From: Photobacterium atrarenae
Lineage (GTDB): Bacteria > Pseudomonadota > Gammaproteobacteria > Enterobacterales > Vibrionaceae
Length of the DNA stretch: 64,000 bases
Direction: 5' to 3'
NCBI RefSeq assembly: GCF_024380015.1
Contig: NZ_CP101509.1
Coordinates: forward strand, 62,001-126,000
Positions 50,249-60,462 of the stretch are shown here, piece by piece (within the stretch, counting starts at the first letter, position 1; the number at the start of each line of letters is the position of its first letter). Below the pieces are notes generated by a model, which ran no database searches, was not told the origin of the DNA, and saw nothing but the letters and a program-made list of their open reading frames with translations. The position numbers and the translations under genes are program-made.

Positions 50249-51244
50249 TTAATTTCTCAACTCAAACCCCGGCGTGTACACTTCAACCCGGCGGTTTTTC
50301 GCCTGCCCTGCAGCCGTATCATTCGGGGCAATCGGCTCACTTTCCCCTTTGCCCATAACTACAATACGATCTTGGGTCAGCCCGAAGTGGCCTTTAAGGT
50401 ACTGGGCAACAGCCGCCGCGCGTTCTTCCGACAGCTTGAGGTTATATGCATCGGTGCCTCGGGCATCGGTGTGACCAACGACATAGAGTTTCGAGTCCGG
50501 ATATTCGGTCAAACGCGTTGCAATCGGCTTCATCAGGGCAATATCTTCCGGGGAGATCGATTTGCTGTCAAAAGCAAACGGTAGATTTACACTGATCGCC
50601 GGTACTTTGGTTACCGTCGGAGTTGGCTCTGGCATCGGTTCAGGTTCCGACATCGGTTCCGGTTCAATCACAGGCACCGGCGCCGCAGCTCCCCAATGAT
50701 AAACCAGACTCACACCATAGAAATGAATGTCGGTTTCGCCAGGCGCGGTATCACCCAGCTGGTGATAATACTGATACTCTAACCGGGTCGATAAGCTGTC
50801 ATTGAAGTAATATTCAGCCCCGATACCCGCCGTTGCAGCAACGCCTTTGTCATCCTTATCCAGAACACTATTATCGACATCAAAAATGAAACCACCGAGC
50901 TTACCGTATAGATCCACCACCGGAGATGCCGCCCAGGTAAATTTACCGACAAAATCCACGCCTTGTACTTCCACCCCGCCACTGCCGTTTTTAACATCAG
51001 CCTGGCCTAAATAAGTATATCCACCCTCGACGCTAAACCAGTCGTTTTGCTGGAAGCCGATAAATACACCACCGCCCCAATCATCCCGATCAAAGTTGCT
51101 TTCAGCACCATCCAGCGCCTTGTCGAAATTATCATAATTCGTGCCGCCAACTCGGGCACCGGCATACCATGGATGATCTGTTGCAGCATTCACCGCCCCC
51201 GAAACCAAGAGAACAAGGGGAAGGATTTTGAATTTTTTTGTCAT
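50249..51244 (-). CDS. ompA: OmpA-family outer membrane protein
   Basis: A 331-residue protein. The signal peptide is 1-20 (ending SGAVNA). The N-terminal 8-strand barrel (HPWYAGARVGGTNYDNF...YWFNDSLSTRLEYQYY-type strands) is followed by a proline/glutamate linker (EPEPMSEPEPMPEPTP). The C-terminal OmpA domain is peptidoglycan-binding, with KLYVVGHTDARGTDAYNLKLSEERAAAVAQYL and MGKGESEPIAPNDTAAGQAKNRRVEV. It anchors the outer membrane to the wall. Expression is likely high; the upstream region is AT-rich. Confidence 0.93.
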   Translation of the reverse strand: MTKKFKILPLVLLVSGAVNAATDHPWYAGARVGGTNYDNFDKALDGAESNFDRDDWGGGVFIGFQQNDWFSVEGGYTYLGQADVKNGSGGVEVQGVDFVGKFTWAASPVVDLYGKLGGFIFDVDNSVLDKDDKGVAATAGIGAEYYFNDSLSTRLEYQYYHQLGDTAPGETDIHFYGVSLVYHWGAAAPVPVIEPEPMSEPEPMPEPTPTVTKVPAISVNLPFAFDSKSISPEDIALMKPIATRLTEYPDSKLYVVGHTDARGTDAYNLKLSEERAAAVAQYLKGHFGLTQDRIVVMGKGESEPIAPNDTAAGQAKNRRVEVYTPGFELRN

Positions 51245-51474
51245 ATCTGGATATTCCTATTGAGTTATTTTTACACCACTACCTCTATTGGTTTAGAACG
51301 GAAACAACAGGTTGACAAGCAAACAACGGGAAAATATGTCCAAAAAAAGCCTTCTAACACATTGATCAGAAGGCTGATTCTCAATGTTAAGACAGATCTT
51401 AGGAAAGGAACAGCACCTTTCCATTATCTTGTTGTCAGGTGCTGTGAGGAAAAATTGGTACTTTTTTGTGCAAC

Positions 51475-51918
51475 CTATCCAGAGAGCTTCCCTTCCGCGA
51501 TCGCCTCCGCCGTTGCATCTTCGACCGCCATGAACAAATACTCCACCTCACCCTTGGGCGACGTCATCGGGTTCAGCGTGACATTCTGATACATATAGGG
51601 TGCCTGCTGGGTGATCGGCCTGACATTGCGACATTTGAACAAATAAGGCCGCTGACGCCAGATCACAAAACTACGGCACCCCAACTCAAACACCGGCTTG
51701 GATTTGCTTTTAAACCAGTATGCCGGGATCTCCGGGAACAGGCTGAACAGGTTTTGACCAATCGCTTCATGGGGTTGAATCCCGCTATGATGGGTCATAA
51801 AACCATTCCAGACATGCACGGTATACGTTTTATCCAGCACCACCAGGCCAATATCAACATGCTGAACCATGTCAACCATCCAGTGGAACTGTTCAAATTC
51901 TGCAGGGAGTGAATACAT
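51475..51918 (-). CDS. PAS-domain sensor protein
   Basis: A 147-residue single PAS domain: QHVDIGLVVLDKTYTVHVWNGFMTHHSGIQPHEAIGQNLFSLFPEI (given as its recognisable segment), then strands to YLFMAVEDATAEAI. There is no output domain. It starts four bases after the REC-CheX stop, so the two are co-transcribed and probably work together. The ligand is unknown. Confidence 0.85.
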   Translation of the reverse strand: MYSLPAEFEQFHWMVDMVQHVDIGLVVLDKTYTVHVWNGFMTHHSGIQPHEAIGQNLFSLFPEIPAYWFKSKSKPVFELGCRSFVIWRQRPYLFKCRNVRPITQQAPYMYQNVTLNPMTSPKGEVEYLFMAVEDATAEAIAEGKLSG

Positions 51919-51921
51919 GGT

Positions 51922-52926
51922 TTAGTCCTCGTCCATCAGGTATGACAACTTGTTATCGAGCAACGGTAGTGATTCATCAACAAACATCAGTAACATATCG
52001 CATTTAATCTGAGTCCCTTCAATCCCGTAACTCACCTCAAACGTCATGGTTCTGCGCCAACTGCCCTCCGCCAATGAGATCATCTCTTCAATCGGGCGAT
52101 GCTGGCCCAGTAACACCGGATGGCTCTGGAAAAACTTCACTTCCGCTTGCTGCCCCAAGCCTTTGAGAAAAGAGCCGACCAACAAATTGCTGACATCCAT
52201 CAGCAGCTCTAGCTCACTGTCACCTTCATGCTCAACCGGATAATCCATCATGGCGGTGAGATCTTTCATACTGGAATCACTGAGCAGCACCAAGGCTTCC
52301 CCGGCAATCCCCTCGCCACTAAACCCCTGGCAGATCCCCGACATGGTGCTGTTGCTGGCCAGGTGTCGCAGAGTCATTTGCAGCTCACTGACTTCAAAGA
52401 CATTCACATTCGGTAGCGGCAGATTCACAAATACATTAAAGTGCCGAGCCAGCGCATCGGCGGCGCGACCGATCGCGACGTTTGCCACCTCCAGGTAAAT
52501 ATCCCGCCGTTTCAAAGCCGGAGTCGACACCCGCTGGATCACGGTATCGAGCCCCGGCGACTCGGGCGAGATCAACCCTTGCAGTTGCGCTTTCAGCAGG
52601 CCTTTATCCACTGGCTTTTGCAAAAATGCTTTCGCGCCCAGGGCCTGGACCCTCGCCTGGGCTTGCGGTTGAATATCCCCCGAAACAACGACCACCGGAA
52701 CGTCAATGCCCCGCTGCTGTATGTTTTCCAACGTTTGGTAACCATCCATTTCCGGCATCGTCAGATCCAGAAACATGAGGTCGAATGGCTGTTCCCCGAG
52801 ACACTGTAACGCCTCCAAACCATTGACCGCGAAGGTTACTGTCGCCTCCATTGAAGCTGGCAATGCCCGGGCCATCTGCTTACGCGCCAGTGCCGAGTCA
52901 TCACAAATTAAGATTGAGGTCGCCAT
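51922..52926 (-). CDS. Response regulator with CheX/CheC-like domain
   Basis: A 334-residue protein. The REC domain (1-120) has DD acid pocket ILICDD, D54 (LMFLDLTMPEMDG) and K (FLQKPVDK). The C-terminal domain (about 135-334) resembles CheC/CheX phosphatases: VANVAIGRAADALARHF near 140-160 and ELELLMDVSNLLVGSFLKGLGQQAEV near 230-255. It may dephosphorylate CheY-like proteins in a REC-controlled way. The next gene is a stand-alone PAS protein. Confidence 0.85.
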   Translation of the reverse strand: MATSILICDDSALARKQMARALPASMEATVTFAVNGLEALQCLGEQPFDLMFLDLTMPEMDGYQTLENIQQRGIDVPVVVVSGDIQPQAQARVQALGAKAFLQKPVDKGLLKAQLQGLISPESPGLDTVIQRVSTPALKRRDIYLEVANVAIGRAADALARHFNVFVNLPLPNVNVFEVSELQMTLRHLASNSTMSGICQGFSGEGIAGEALVLLSDSSMKDLTAMMDYPVEHEGDSELELLMDVSNLLVGSFLKGLGQQAEVKFFQSHPVLLGQHRPIEEMISLAEGSWRRTMTFEVSYGIEGTQIKCDMLLMFVDESLPLLDNKLSYLMDED

Positions 52927-53147
52927 ACAAGATCCTTAGGCAGGTAAATAATGCCCGTTTGTAATAGTTATACTTTAAAGAGATATCTCTGCTGTGATGA
53001 TAGCAGCTAGGAAACACACATTTACAATGTAAATGTCCACAGGCCAGTTGATTTTTAGGCACCTAAACCGTCAAGTATTTAAAACGTGATCAAGGCACAG
53101 TAAAATGGGAACCATTCTCAAGGTATGACAAAAGCGACTTTCAGCAG

Positions 53148-54644
53148 ATGATGCATGTTAACGGTTCCCACAGTACTGATCCGCAGCAGCCTTTCAAAAT
53201 CGGTGTTGTCGGTGGTGGTATCGCAGGCTCAACGATTGCCCTTCGCCTGGCAGAGCTGGGAATTGAAGTCCAGTTATTTGAATCCGGCACCAGTCTGGTC
53301 AACGGTCCGCCGATTTGCCACCTCCATGCTGGCGGCAACCTGTACCGCGAAATCTCCGATCAGCAGTGCCTGACCTTGCTTCACGAATCAATTGATACCC
53401 TCCGAATCTTTCCCCATGCCGCCAACATTCGTCCGACAGTCATTGCCGTGCCTCAGCAAGACCCGGGGGATCCGGCAGCCTTGCTCCCACGCCTGAACCT
53501 GCTACAACAAGCTTACCAAACCATCGTGGCTGAGAATCCGGCCAACGAAGTGCTGGGTGATCCTGCGCACTACTATAAGCTCTATCACCGGGATGAGTTA
53601 GAACAACTCGCGCGGATGCCTCTGCCGGAAACCCCGGCTTCGCTTGATGACTGGATGATCCCCGTCGCCAGAAACCTGGAATTTGACGCGTTCAAATTCC
53701 CGCTGGTTCTGGTTCAGGAATACGGGCTGAGTGTCTTCCGTTTGGCGGCGACGGCGACCCTGGCTGCCGAGAAAATTCCACACTGCCAAGTAGAAACAGA
53801 AGCGCAGGTCATTGATATTCAACAGGATAGCAGTACCGGTCGCTGGTCTGTGACTTACCAGCAATACAAGCCATTATACCAGGATCATCGCACGTACACG
53901 ACGGAAGTGGATTATCTGATCAACGCCTGCGGGTTCAGAACGGGACAACTGGATGATATGGCGCAGCTGCCGCGGGATCGCATGGTCGAGTTCAAGGCCG
54001 CCTATATTACCCACTGGGCCGAGTGTGAAGGTGTGTGGCCGGAAGTGATTTTTCATGGCCAGCGCGGAACCCCCCAGGGAATGGCGCAGCTGACCCCTTA
54101 TCCAGACGGCTACTTCCAGCTCCACGGCATGACACCAGAAATCACCCTGTTTCAAGATGGCCTGGCTCGCAGTACCGAAAGCAGTGCGCAGCCCGTGCTT
54201 AGACAGCGTTTTATCCGCAAGCTTCGGGATGGCTGGCAAGCTGATGAAATTGATACCCGAACCTCACGCGCTATTGCCCATATGGCTCAGTTCGTACCGG
54301 CATATCAAAGTGCAACCGTTGGCGGTAACCCACTGTTCGGTGCCCAGCAGATCCCCGGTAATGATCCTTCCCTGCGTGCAGCGGATCTGTCTTTTGCTGG
54401 CCAACGCTATGCCCGGGCAGAAGTTGTTAAAGCGTCCTCTGCCCTATCTGCCGCCAACCAGGTTCTCTCTCAACTGATTGAAGAAAAGCTGTTACCAGCA
54501 CCAGCCAAGTTGAAATTATCCCTGGAGCAACAGCTTCCAATCATGACTGGCTTACCCCCTGATGCCGTCATTCAGAAAGCCGAACAACTTGCCGAGGAGA
54601 GAAAATACCCGACCGCCATGGCACGGCTGTATCAAGCCAGTTGA
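53148..54644 (+). CDS. FAD-dependent oxidoreductase (DAO-like)
   Basis: A 498-residue protein with an N-terminal dinucleotide fold: FKIGVVGGGIAGSTIALRLAELGIEVQLFE. A large substrate domain with DYLINACGFRTGQLDD follows, and VGGNPLFGAQQIPGNDPSLRAADLSF. The last 70 residues are helical. It resembles the FAD-dependent amine oxidase/DAO group; substrate unknown. There is no operon partner. A promoter should lie in the 221-base gap upstream. Confidence 0.8.
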   Translation: MMHVNGSHSTDPQQPFKIGVVGGGIAGSTIALRLAELGIEVQLFESGTSLVNGPPICHLHAGGNLYREISDQQCLTLLHESIDTLRIFPHAANIRPTVIAVPQQDPGDPAALLPRLNLLQQAYQTIVAENPANEVLGDPAHYYKLYHRDELEQLARMPLPETPASLDDWMIPVARNLEFDAFKFPLVLVQEYGLSVFRLAATATLAAEKIPHCQVETEAQVIDIQQDSSTGRWSVTYQQYKPLYQDHRTYTTEVDYLINACGFRTGQLDDMAQLPRDRMVEFKAAYITHWAECEGVWPEVIFHGQRGTPQGMAQLTPYPDGYFQLHGMTPEITLFQDGLARSTESSAQPVLRQRFIRKLRDGWQADEIDTRTSRAIAHMAQFVPAYQSATVGGNPLFGAQQIPGNDPSLRAADLSFAGQRYARAEVVKASSALSAANQVLSQLIEEKLLPAPAKLKLSLEQQLPIMTGLPPDAVIQKAEQLAEERKYPTAMARLYQAS

Positions 54645-54728
54645 GCTGTTTCACTGACAGATATCCCACAATCCAGATAAACGGCCTGCCTTGAGGCCGT
54701 TTCTTCCACCCTGCTTTCTCTCAAGAAA

Positions 54729-55043
54729 CTACTGATAAAAGACCGCCAGCCAGATCGTCTCCTGGTCCGGTGTAGTCCAGGAAACCTGATGACGTTCATG
54801 GGCCGGGATATTGAGGTAATCCCCTTCCTGTAAGTGAACCTCCCGTTGATCGGCTTCAAACAAGATTCTCGCTTCCCCTTTCACCACCAACACCCATTCA
54901 TGTTCATCCTGATCGTACCAATCCCCTTTCGGCGTTGTGTGACCACGCGAGAGAATTCGTTCAATCCGCACCGAAGAGGTTTTGATAATATCTTCAAATA
55001 CTTCTTCGGGTAATGACGCCGGAATGCGGTTCAAAAGGTTCAT
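54729..55043 (-). CDS. Cupin-domain protein
   Basis: A 104-residue single-domain cupin from the ATG at 55043 (a GGAG lies 11 bases upstream; a longer start exists). Cupin motif 1 is DWYDQDEHEWVLVVKGEARILFE. Motif 2 is EGDYLNIPAHERHQV. Histidines and glutamate for metal binding are present. The family includes small dioxygenases and isomerases; the substrate is unknown. Confidence 0.88.
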   Translation of the reverse strand: MNLLNRIPASLPEEVFEDIIKTSSVRIERILSRGHTTPKGDWYDQDEHEWVLVVKGEARILFEADQREVHLQEGDYLNIPAHERHQVSWTTPDQETIWLAVFYQ

Positions 55044-55073
55044 AGTGACTTCCACTCCCATAAAAAAATCAGA

Positions 55074-55101
55074 TAAAAAAGGCGAAGCCTGAGCTTCGCC
55101 T
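55074..55101 (-). terminator. Terminator of the coiled-coil gene
   Basis: AGGCGAAGC / GCTTCGCCT with a 4-base loop and TTTTTTA on the minus strand. Confidence 0.85.
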
Positions 55102-55126
55102 GATCTGTATGCAATGAAGCAACACC

Positions 55127-55789
55127 TTACTTTTTCGGTAAACTGACTTCAATCTTTTGATTGAGCGCATCCAGCTCTTTTTGCAGCGCCGTCAACTGTG
55201 CTTCTTTTTCGGCGACAGCCCGGAGTTTGGCATTAAATTTGTCGCAATCAGCCTGTGAGACCCAGTTCCAACCCGATCCGGACTTAAACTCGTCACAAGC
55301 TTGCTTGAATTCATTGGCCACCCGTTTGGCTTTCTTCACATCAGCTTCGGCCTGAGCCACCTGCTTTTGCAGCAACAACTGCTGTTGGTACAGGGCTTTT
55401 GAGTCGCTTAAAACTGTTTGCTGTTTTTCCGCCGTTGATTTGAGTGCGACCACCTGTGTATCCAGCTGCTTTTTGCTCACCGCCAGCTTCTTCTGCTGCT
55501 GTTTCAGCGATGAGAACTGCTTTTCATAAGCTGCTTTCTGCTTCTCAAAATCTGCCTTGGCTTGTGTCAGTTGCTCATTCAACTGCTCAATTTCCAGTGC
55601 TTTCTCCGCCTCATATGTTTCGAAGCGCTCTTCCAACTGTTGATGTTTGGCCGCCCAATCGGCATTTTTCTGTTGCAGCGTCTCATACTCTTCCTGCGTC
55701 GGTCCCGGTGAGCGATACCAAACAGCCGAAGCAAGAACACCACCCAAGATAAACCCGGCCAATAATGAAGCTTTCCAAGACGATGTCAT
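55127..55789 (-). CDS. Membrane-anchored coiled-coil protein
   Basis: A 220-residue protein from the ATG at 55789 (SSWKASLLAGFILGGVLASAVW is an N-terminal anchor). An almost continuous coiled coil follows (about 35-190), rich in Q, K and E. A short Cys-bearing loop lies near the end (FKQACDEFKSGSGWNWVSQADCDKF). It probably projects into the periplasm. No family recognised. Confidence 0.75.
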   Translation of the reverse strand: MTSSWKASLLAGFILGGVLASAVWYRSPGPTQEEYETLQQKNADWAAKHQQLEERFETYEAEKALEIEQLNEQLTQAKADFEKQKAAYEKQFSSLKQQQKKLAVSKKQLDTQVVALKSTAEKQQTVLSDSKALYQQQLLLQKQVAQAEADVKKAKRVANEFKQACDEFKSGSGWNWVSQADCDKFNAKLRAVAEKEAQLTALQKELDALNQKIEVSLPKK

Positions 55790-56009
55790 ACCCATACCAC
55801 CCACAAATAAATCATCCCTTTTCAAATCAGATCACAGCAGCGGCTCGAAGCAGGCTCAGCGATCAAACCGTTTCATCATATTAATAGACGAATGATATCA
55901 GTCAGATACTCGGGTTATGTCAGCTTTCTATCAAATTATCAAAATTGAAGCAGCGACGGAAACAAAAAAGGAGCAGAACCCTGCCCCTTCTCACGTTCTA
56001 AAAGCGGGG

Positions 56010-57062
56010 TTACTTCGAATTGAGGTTCAGCGTCAGATCGCCGGGCTTAATCCAGCCGACCTTGCGCATCAACTCCGCAATGACCCAGGTGATCAGCGCC
56101 GGCAGCAAGAGGTGCAACAAAAGGATTGATCCGTAGATTTCACCGCCCTGCCAACCGGCATTATCCAGCGCAATAAAAGACTGGATCTGTCCGACCAGTC
56201 CGGAGGTCCCCATCCCGGCCCCCAGCGGCGTGTTTTCCATCGCGAACACCACCGTGGCGAGCGGGCCAAGGATCGCAGAGGCGATAATCGGTGGCAGCCA
56301 GACTTTGTAGTTCTTCACGATATTCGGCATTTGCAGCATGGATGTACCCAGGCCCTGAGCAACTACCCCGCCCCAGCGGTTTTCCCGGAAGCTCATCACA
56401 GCGAAACCAACCATCTGCGCGCAGCAACCCACCGTGGCCGCACCTGCCGCCAGCCCGTTCAGGCTCAGCATAATCGCAATGGCCGCACTACTGATCGGCA
56501 GCGTTAATGCCATGCCCATCAGCACAGCCACCACAGCGCCCATGAGTAAAGGTTGCAGTTGGGTTGCGGACATAATCACATCCCCCAGTGCTCCCATCAT
56601 CGCAGCAACGGAAGGACCGACCATGGTCCCGACGCCAACGCCGACGATCACCGTTACAGCTGGCGTCAATAAGATATCCACTTTGGTTTCATTGGCCACC
56701 AGCTTGCCGCATTCTGTTGCCGCGACAGTTGCGATAAACGCTCCGACCGGGCCACCCAGCGCGGCACCCGCAGCACCCGCCGTGGTGGCCGAAAACAGGA
56801 CTAGGGGCGGCGCTTTCAGCGCATAAGCCACGGCAACCCCAATCGCCGGCCCGGTCATCTGTCTCGCGATCGGCCACAAGGTCTCCGAGAACAACGGAAT
56901 GCCGAATTTGGCACCCAGCGTATTCAAAATCGAGCCAATCAGTAAAGAAGAAAACAGGCCAAGTGCCATAAAGCTCATGGCATGCACCAGGTAAGTTCGT
57001 GGAGAAATGTCGATCTGTTTTCGGCGGAGCAAGTCACCCACGGAGGTTTGCGCTAATTGCAT
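56010..57062 (-). CDS. PTS EIIC-like membrane permease (EIIC_2 family)
   Basis: A 350-residue integral membrane protein, from the ATG at 57062. It has about ten hydrophobic segments, with the family blocks FGIPLFSETLWPIARQMTGPAIGVAVAYAL and GGVVAQGLGTSMLQMPNIVKNYKVWLPPI. It lacks EIIA/EIIB domains, and no PTS genes are adjacent. The EIIC_2 family is not known to do classic sugar phosphotransfer. The substrate is unknown. Confidence 0.85.
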   Translation of the reverse strand: MQLAQTSVGDLLRRKQIDISPRTYLVHAMSFMALGLFSSLLIGSILNTLGAKFGIPLFSETLWPIARQMTGPAIGVAVAYALKAPPLVLFSATTAGAAGAALGGPVGAFIATVAATECGKLVANETKVDILLTPAVTVIVGVGVGTMVGPSVAAMMGALGDVIMSATQLQPLLMGAVVAVLMGMALTLPISSAAIAIMLSLNGLAAGAATVGCCAQMVGFAVMSFRENRWGGVVAQGLGTSMLQMPNIVKNYKVWLPPIIASAILGPLATVVFAMENTPLGAGMGTSGLVGQIQSFIALDNAGWQGGEIYGSILLLHLLLPALITWVIAELMRKVGWIKPGDLTLNLNSK

Positions 57063-57367
57063 GGTCATACGTCACTGTATCAAAAGGTCGAGGGGCTGAA
57101 TTATCAAAGCAGCTGATTTTACCTGAGCTCGCCAGCCTCAGCCATATTCAACCGGGTTATCAAGTGGTTATATATGCATGTTTTCAGCCTAAAGCTCCGC
57201 CCCCAAAATGGACCGCCTTCACAACGACGCCACCTCAGGAGAGCTGGCTTGCGGCTGCACTTGATCGCTCGCCGCAAATTCAGCCATGAATACGCCAAGA
57301 CTATTTACGGCCGACCGCCAGCTTCATAACGTCACCTGTAATCAATACGACTTATCCAGGTGATCAC
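57063..57367. other. Intergenic region with no recognised feature
   Basis: A 305-base gap between divergent genes. No open frame with a ribosome binding site is seen. The ligase start is preceded by AGGTGATC. Confidence 0.4.
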
Positions 57368-58273
57368 ATGGCAGAACCGACACTGACTATGCCTGTTTCC
57401 GGCCTGTCCCAGTTGGCAGCGCTCATCTCGCTCTTCATCTCACCGTTTCACCTCCAGGCCGCCGATGCGCCGGCCCTGATGAAAGCCACAACCTTCGACA
57501 GTCAGCAACTGGCCAGCAACACCGGACTCACCGACCCTATTGACGCTTATTTCGTCAGCGAGAAGCTCGATGGTATTCGCGCCCACTGGACCGGAACACA
57601 GCTGGTGACCCGTACTGGTAACCCAATTCATGCGCCTGAGTGGTTTCTCGCAGCCTTCCCCGAAGGCATCGCTCTGGATGGCGAACTCTGGGCCGGGCGC
57701 GATCAGTTTCAGCGGGTAACCACCACCGTGCTGGATCAGCAGCCCAACCCGGAGCAATGGCAGCACATTCAATTCATGGCCTTTGATCTGCCAAGCTCCG
57801 ACGAGCCCTTTCAGCAGCGCCTGAACTTACTCACCCAACACATCAAGCGGATTCAGCAACCTTTTATTCAACTGGTGCCGCAACAGCGTTATGCCAGCCT
57901 GGCCGAGCTGGAATCAGCTCTGGACCAGCTCACCGCCGATCAGGGAGAAGGCCTGATCCTGCAACATCGACACAACCGCTATCAGCCCGGACGCGCAAGC
58001 CAGTTACTGAAACTCAAACACTATCAGGACGCAGAAGCGGTCGTCATTGGCTACGAGGAGGGGAAAGGGAAATACCACGGGCAGATGGGATCGGTCTGGG
58101 TCCTCACCGCAGACAATCAGAAATTTAAAATCGGCTCCGGATTCAGTGACAACGAGCGGCTCAACCCGCCACCGCTCGGCAGTACGATCCAGTTCCGCTA
58201 CAGCGGTTATACCAGCAGCGGCCTCCCCCGCTTTGCACGTTATATTCGCCAGCGAAGTAGCCCGGAGAGCTAG
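57368..58273 (+). CDS. ligE: Periplasmic ATP-dependent DNA ligase (LigE type)
   Basis: A 301-residue ligase with a signal peptide (1-31, ending FHLQA), so it acts outside the cytoplasm. The nucleotidyltransferase core has catalytic K66 in EKLDGIRAHW, then GNPIHAPEWFLAAFP, ALDGELWAGR, EGLILQHRHNRYQPGRASQLLKLKHYQD and the OB-fold end GSTIQFRYSG. Lig E enzymes are small minimal ligases, and a role in competence or biofilm DNA repair has been proposed. A shared terminator follows. Confidence 0.92.
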   Translation: MAEPTLTMPVSGLSQLAALISLFISPFHLQAADAPALMKATTFDSQQLASNTGLTDPIDAYFVSEKLDGIRAHWTGTQLVTRTGNPIHAPEWFLAAFPEGIALDGELWAGRDQFQRVTTTVLDQQPNPEQWQHIQFMAFDLPSSDEPFQQRLNLLTQHIKRIQQPFIQLVPQQRYASLAELESALDQLTADQGEGLILQHRHNRYQPGRASQLLKLKHYQDAEAVVIGYEEGKGKYHGQMGSVWVLTADNQKFKIGSGFSDNERLNPPPLGSTIQFRYSGYTSSGLPRFARYIRQRSSPES

Positions 58274-58294
58274 GTGGTGCCAACGCCTCAGGCC

Positions 58295-58320
58295 TAAAAA
58301 AGCCGCTCCATTGAGCGGCT
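58295..58320 (-). terminator. Terminator between ligase and chemoreceptor genes
   Basis: AGCCGCTC / GAGCGGCT with a 4-base loop; the U-tract (TTTTTT) is on the minus strand, for the chemoreceptor gene. Confidence 0.8.
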
Positions 58321-58343
58321 TGTTGATCAGTCTGGATACAGGC

Positions 58344-60236
58344 TTAAAGCTTATAGCGTTTCACCTCGAGTTCCAGCTTATCCGCCAGGCGCTTCAGTCC
58401 GTCGGCCTGACTCGCCGCTTCCTGAGCTTCCTGCGCCAGCTGATTTGCCACTTCCTGAACCCCCTCGGTATTTCGACTAATCTCAGCTGTGACACTGGAC
58501 TGCTCTTCAGCCGCCGAAGCAATCTGGGTCGCCATATCACTAATCACATTAATCTCGCGGGCAATACTATTGATACTGGTTCCTGCCGCATCAACATCCT
58601 GTACACTGGTTTCAGCCAGATGATGACTGTCAGACATCACCATGACCGCCTGCTTGGTGGTCGATTGCAGCGTTTCGATCATCCCTTGAATTTCTTCCGT
58701 TGAAGTATGGGTCCGCTGCGACAGCACCCGGACTTCGTCAGCAACGACGGCAAAACCCCGGCCTTGATCACCGGCCCGTGCCGCTTCAATCGCTGCATTG
58801 AGCGCCAGCAAGTTGGTTTGCTCTGCAATATCACGAATCGTCGCCAGAATTGAGCTGATCTTCAGTGCATGTTCGTTCAGATCCTCAATGATCCCCACCG
58901 CACTGTTCACTTCCTGGGCCAGATTCCCGATCGACGCCTGGCTCTGGCTGACCTGCCCGTGTCCTTCCTGAGACATGGTCACTGCATTCTCCGCGGTTTT
59001 GGCCGTATTGTCGGCGTTCCCCGCAATTTCATGCGTTGCGCTGGCCATTTCAGTCACGGCCGTCGCCACCATAGTGATCTCATCCTGCTGACGACGAATA
59101 CGCTCGCTCCGCTCTGAAGCCGCTCCCGCGGTTTCCGCCGCAGAGTGATTCAGTTGCAGGGTAATATCGCGCAAGTTCATCGCCATGGTATGCAGGCGCG
59201 AAACGAAATGGTTGAAGTTCTCAGCCAGACGCCCGACTTCATCGTCAGAGTGAACGGCAATCCGCACCGTCAGATCACCATCCCCATCAGCGATGTCAGA
59301 CAAAGCTGATGAAACACGATCCAACCCTTGCAGCAGTTTGCTCACCAGCCAGGCAGTAAACACAGAAACGGTCACCAGGATCAGCAAACCTATCAGACTC
59401 AGCTGGATCAATAGCGCCTGCAAAGGCGCTTCCAGCGTTGCTTTATCCATCACCAGAGTAATGGCCCATCCGGTATTTGGGATTACATCAACCACAACCG
59501 CCTTATCGCGGCCATCCAACTGGGTAAAGAGCAGCTCTCCGGATACTGCTGCTTGCTTGAGGGCCTGAACATTCATCCCGCGGCCCAGTTCGGCTAACGA
59601 TTTCATTTGCATCGCATTGTCAGGATGGGCAACAACCCGATCGCTGTTCAGGTCAAGCAGCATGGCATAGCCGTCACCCGAGACTTGAATATCCAAAATA
59701 TCCTTCACCAGTTTATCCAAGGCCAGGTTTGCACCAACCACACCCAGCATCTCGCCATTCATATAAACCGGCTCAGCCAGGGTTACGACGAGTGTTTGCA
59801 TGGTGTGACTCACATACGGCATAGTAGTGATCTGTTTCCCGGCGGCAGACGCTTCTTTATACCAGCCGCGGCTGCGCGGATCATAACCCGCTTTATTTAA
59901 TGCCGGATCATGGCGGTGCATCACACCATCCCGCGTGCCGTAATAGGCCAGACCAAAACCACCCGATATCAGAGTCTGCTTGAGGTGTCCGACGATATCC
60001 AGATTCGGCTCCCGCTCAATCGCGTTCACAGTCGCTTCGACCGCATACTGGCGTCCATTGAACCAATCTCCGATCCCTTTACTATACGCTTCCGCCGTAC
60101 GAAGCCCTTCACTTTCAATCCCCTGCCAGGCTTGCTCTTTCAGGGTCTGATAAGCGATCCCGCCAAATACCAGGATCGTCACAAATATTAACGACAAGCT
60201 TGATAACACAAGCTTCATCTTCAGGGTTAAGCGCAT
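58344..60236 (-). CDS. dCache methyl-accepting chemotaxis protein
   Basis: A 630-residue receptor. First membrane helix 8-30; dCache_1 sensor about 35-270 with [13 protein letters not shown] (Y118, R123, W125, Y126 of the amino-acid motif); second membrane helix about 277-300; HAMP; then the signalling domain with the conserved hairpin tip [37 protein letters not shown]. The Asp expected to hold the ligand amino group is N170 (VVGANLAL), so ligand choice may be altered. It lacks the NWETF pentapeptide. Confidence 0.93.
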   Translation of the reverse strand: MRLTLKMKLVLSSLSLIFVTILVFGGIAYQTLKEQAWQGIESEGLRTAEAYSKGIGDWFNGRQYAVEATVNAIEREPNLDIVGHLKQTLISGGFGLAYYGTRDGVMHRHDPALNKAGYDPRSRGWYKEASAAGKQITTMPYVSHTMQTLVVTLAEPVYMNGEMLGVVGANLALDKLVKDILDIQVSGDGYAMLLDLNSDRVVAHPDNAMQMKSLAELGRGMNVQALKQAAVSGELLFTQLDGRDKAVVVDVIPNTGWAITLVMDKATLEAPLQALLIQLSLIGLLILVTVSVFTAWLVSKLLQGLDRVSSALSDIADGDGDLTVRIAVHSDDEVGRLAENFNHFVSRLHTMAMNLRDITLQLNHSAAETAGAASERSERIRRQQDEITMVATAVTEMASATHEIAGNADNTAKTAENAVTMSQEGHGQVSQSQASIGNLAQEVNSAVGIIEDLNEHALKISSILATIRDIAEQTNLLALNAAIEAARAGDQGRGFAVVADEVRVLSQRTHTSTEEIQGMIETLQSTTKQAVMVMSDSHHLAETSVQDVDAAGTSINSIAREINVISDMATQIASAAEEQSSVTAEISRNTEGVQEVANQLAQEAQEAASQADGLKRLADKLELEVKRYKL

Positions 60237-60462
60237 AGAACATCCTACTAATCACTACATTCATCAAGGTTAAAAATATATATGCGCACAGAATAATATG
60301 CTACCTGTAACCCTTTAGGATGAGTGAAAGATCACTGAATCTTCAGGCGCAGTACCCATTTTTATTTGTGACGCGCCATTATTACGTGAAAACGTTAAAG
60401 TAATACGGCAAAGACGCCTTAATTCATTTTCGATTCATCAAGATACCCGTACAATCCGAACT

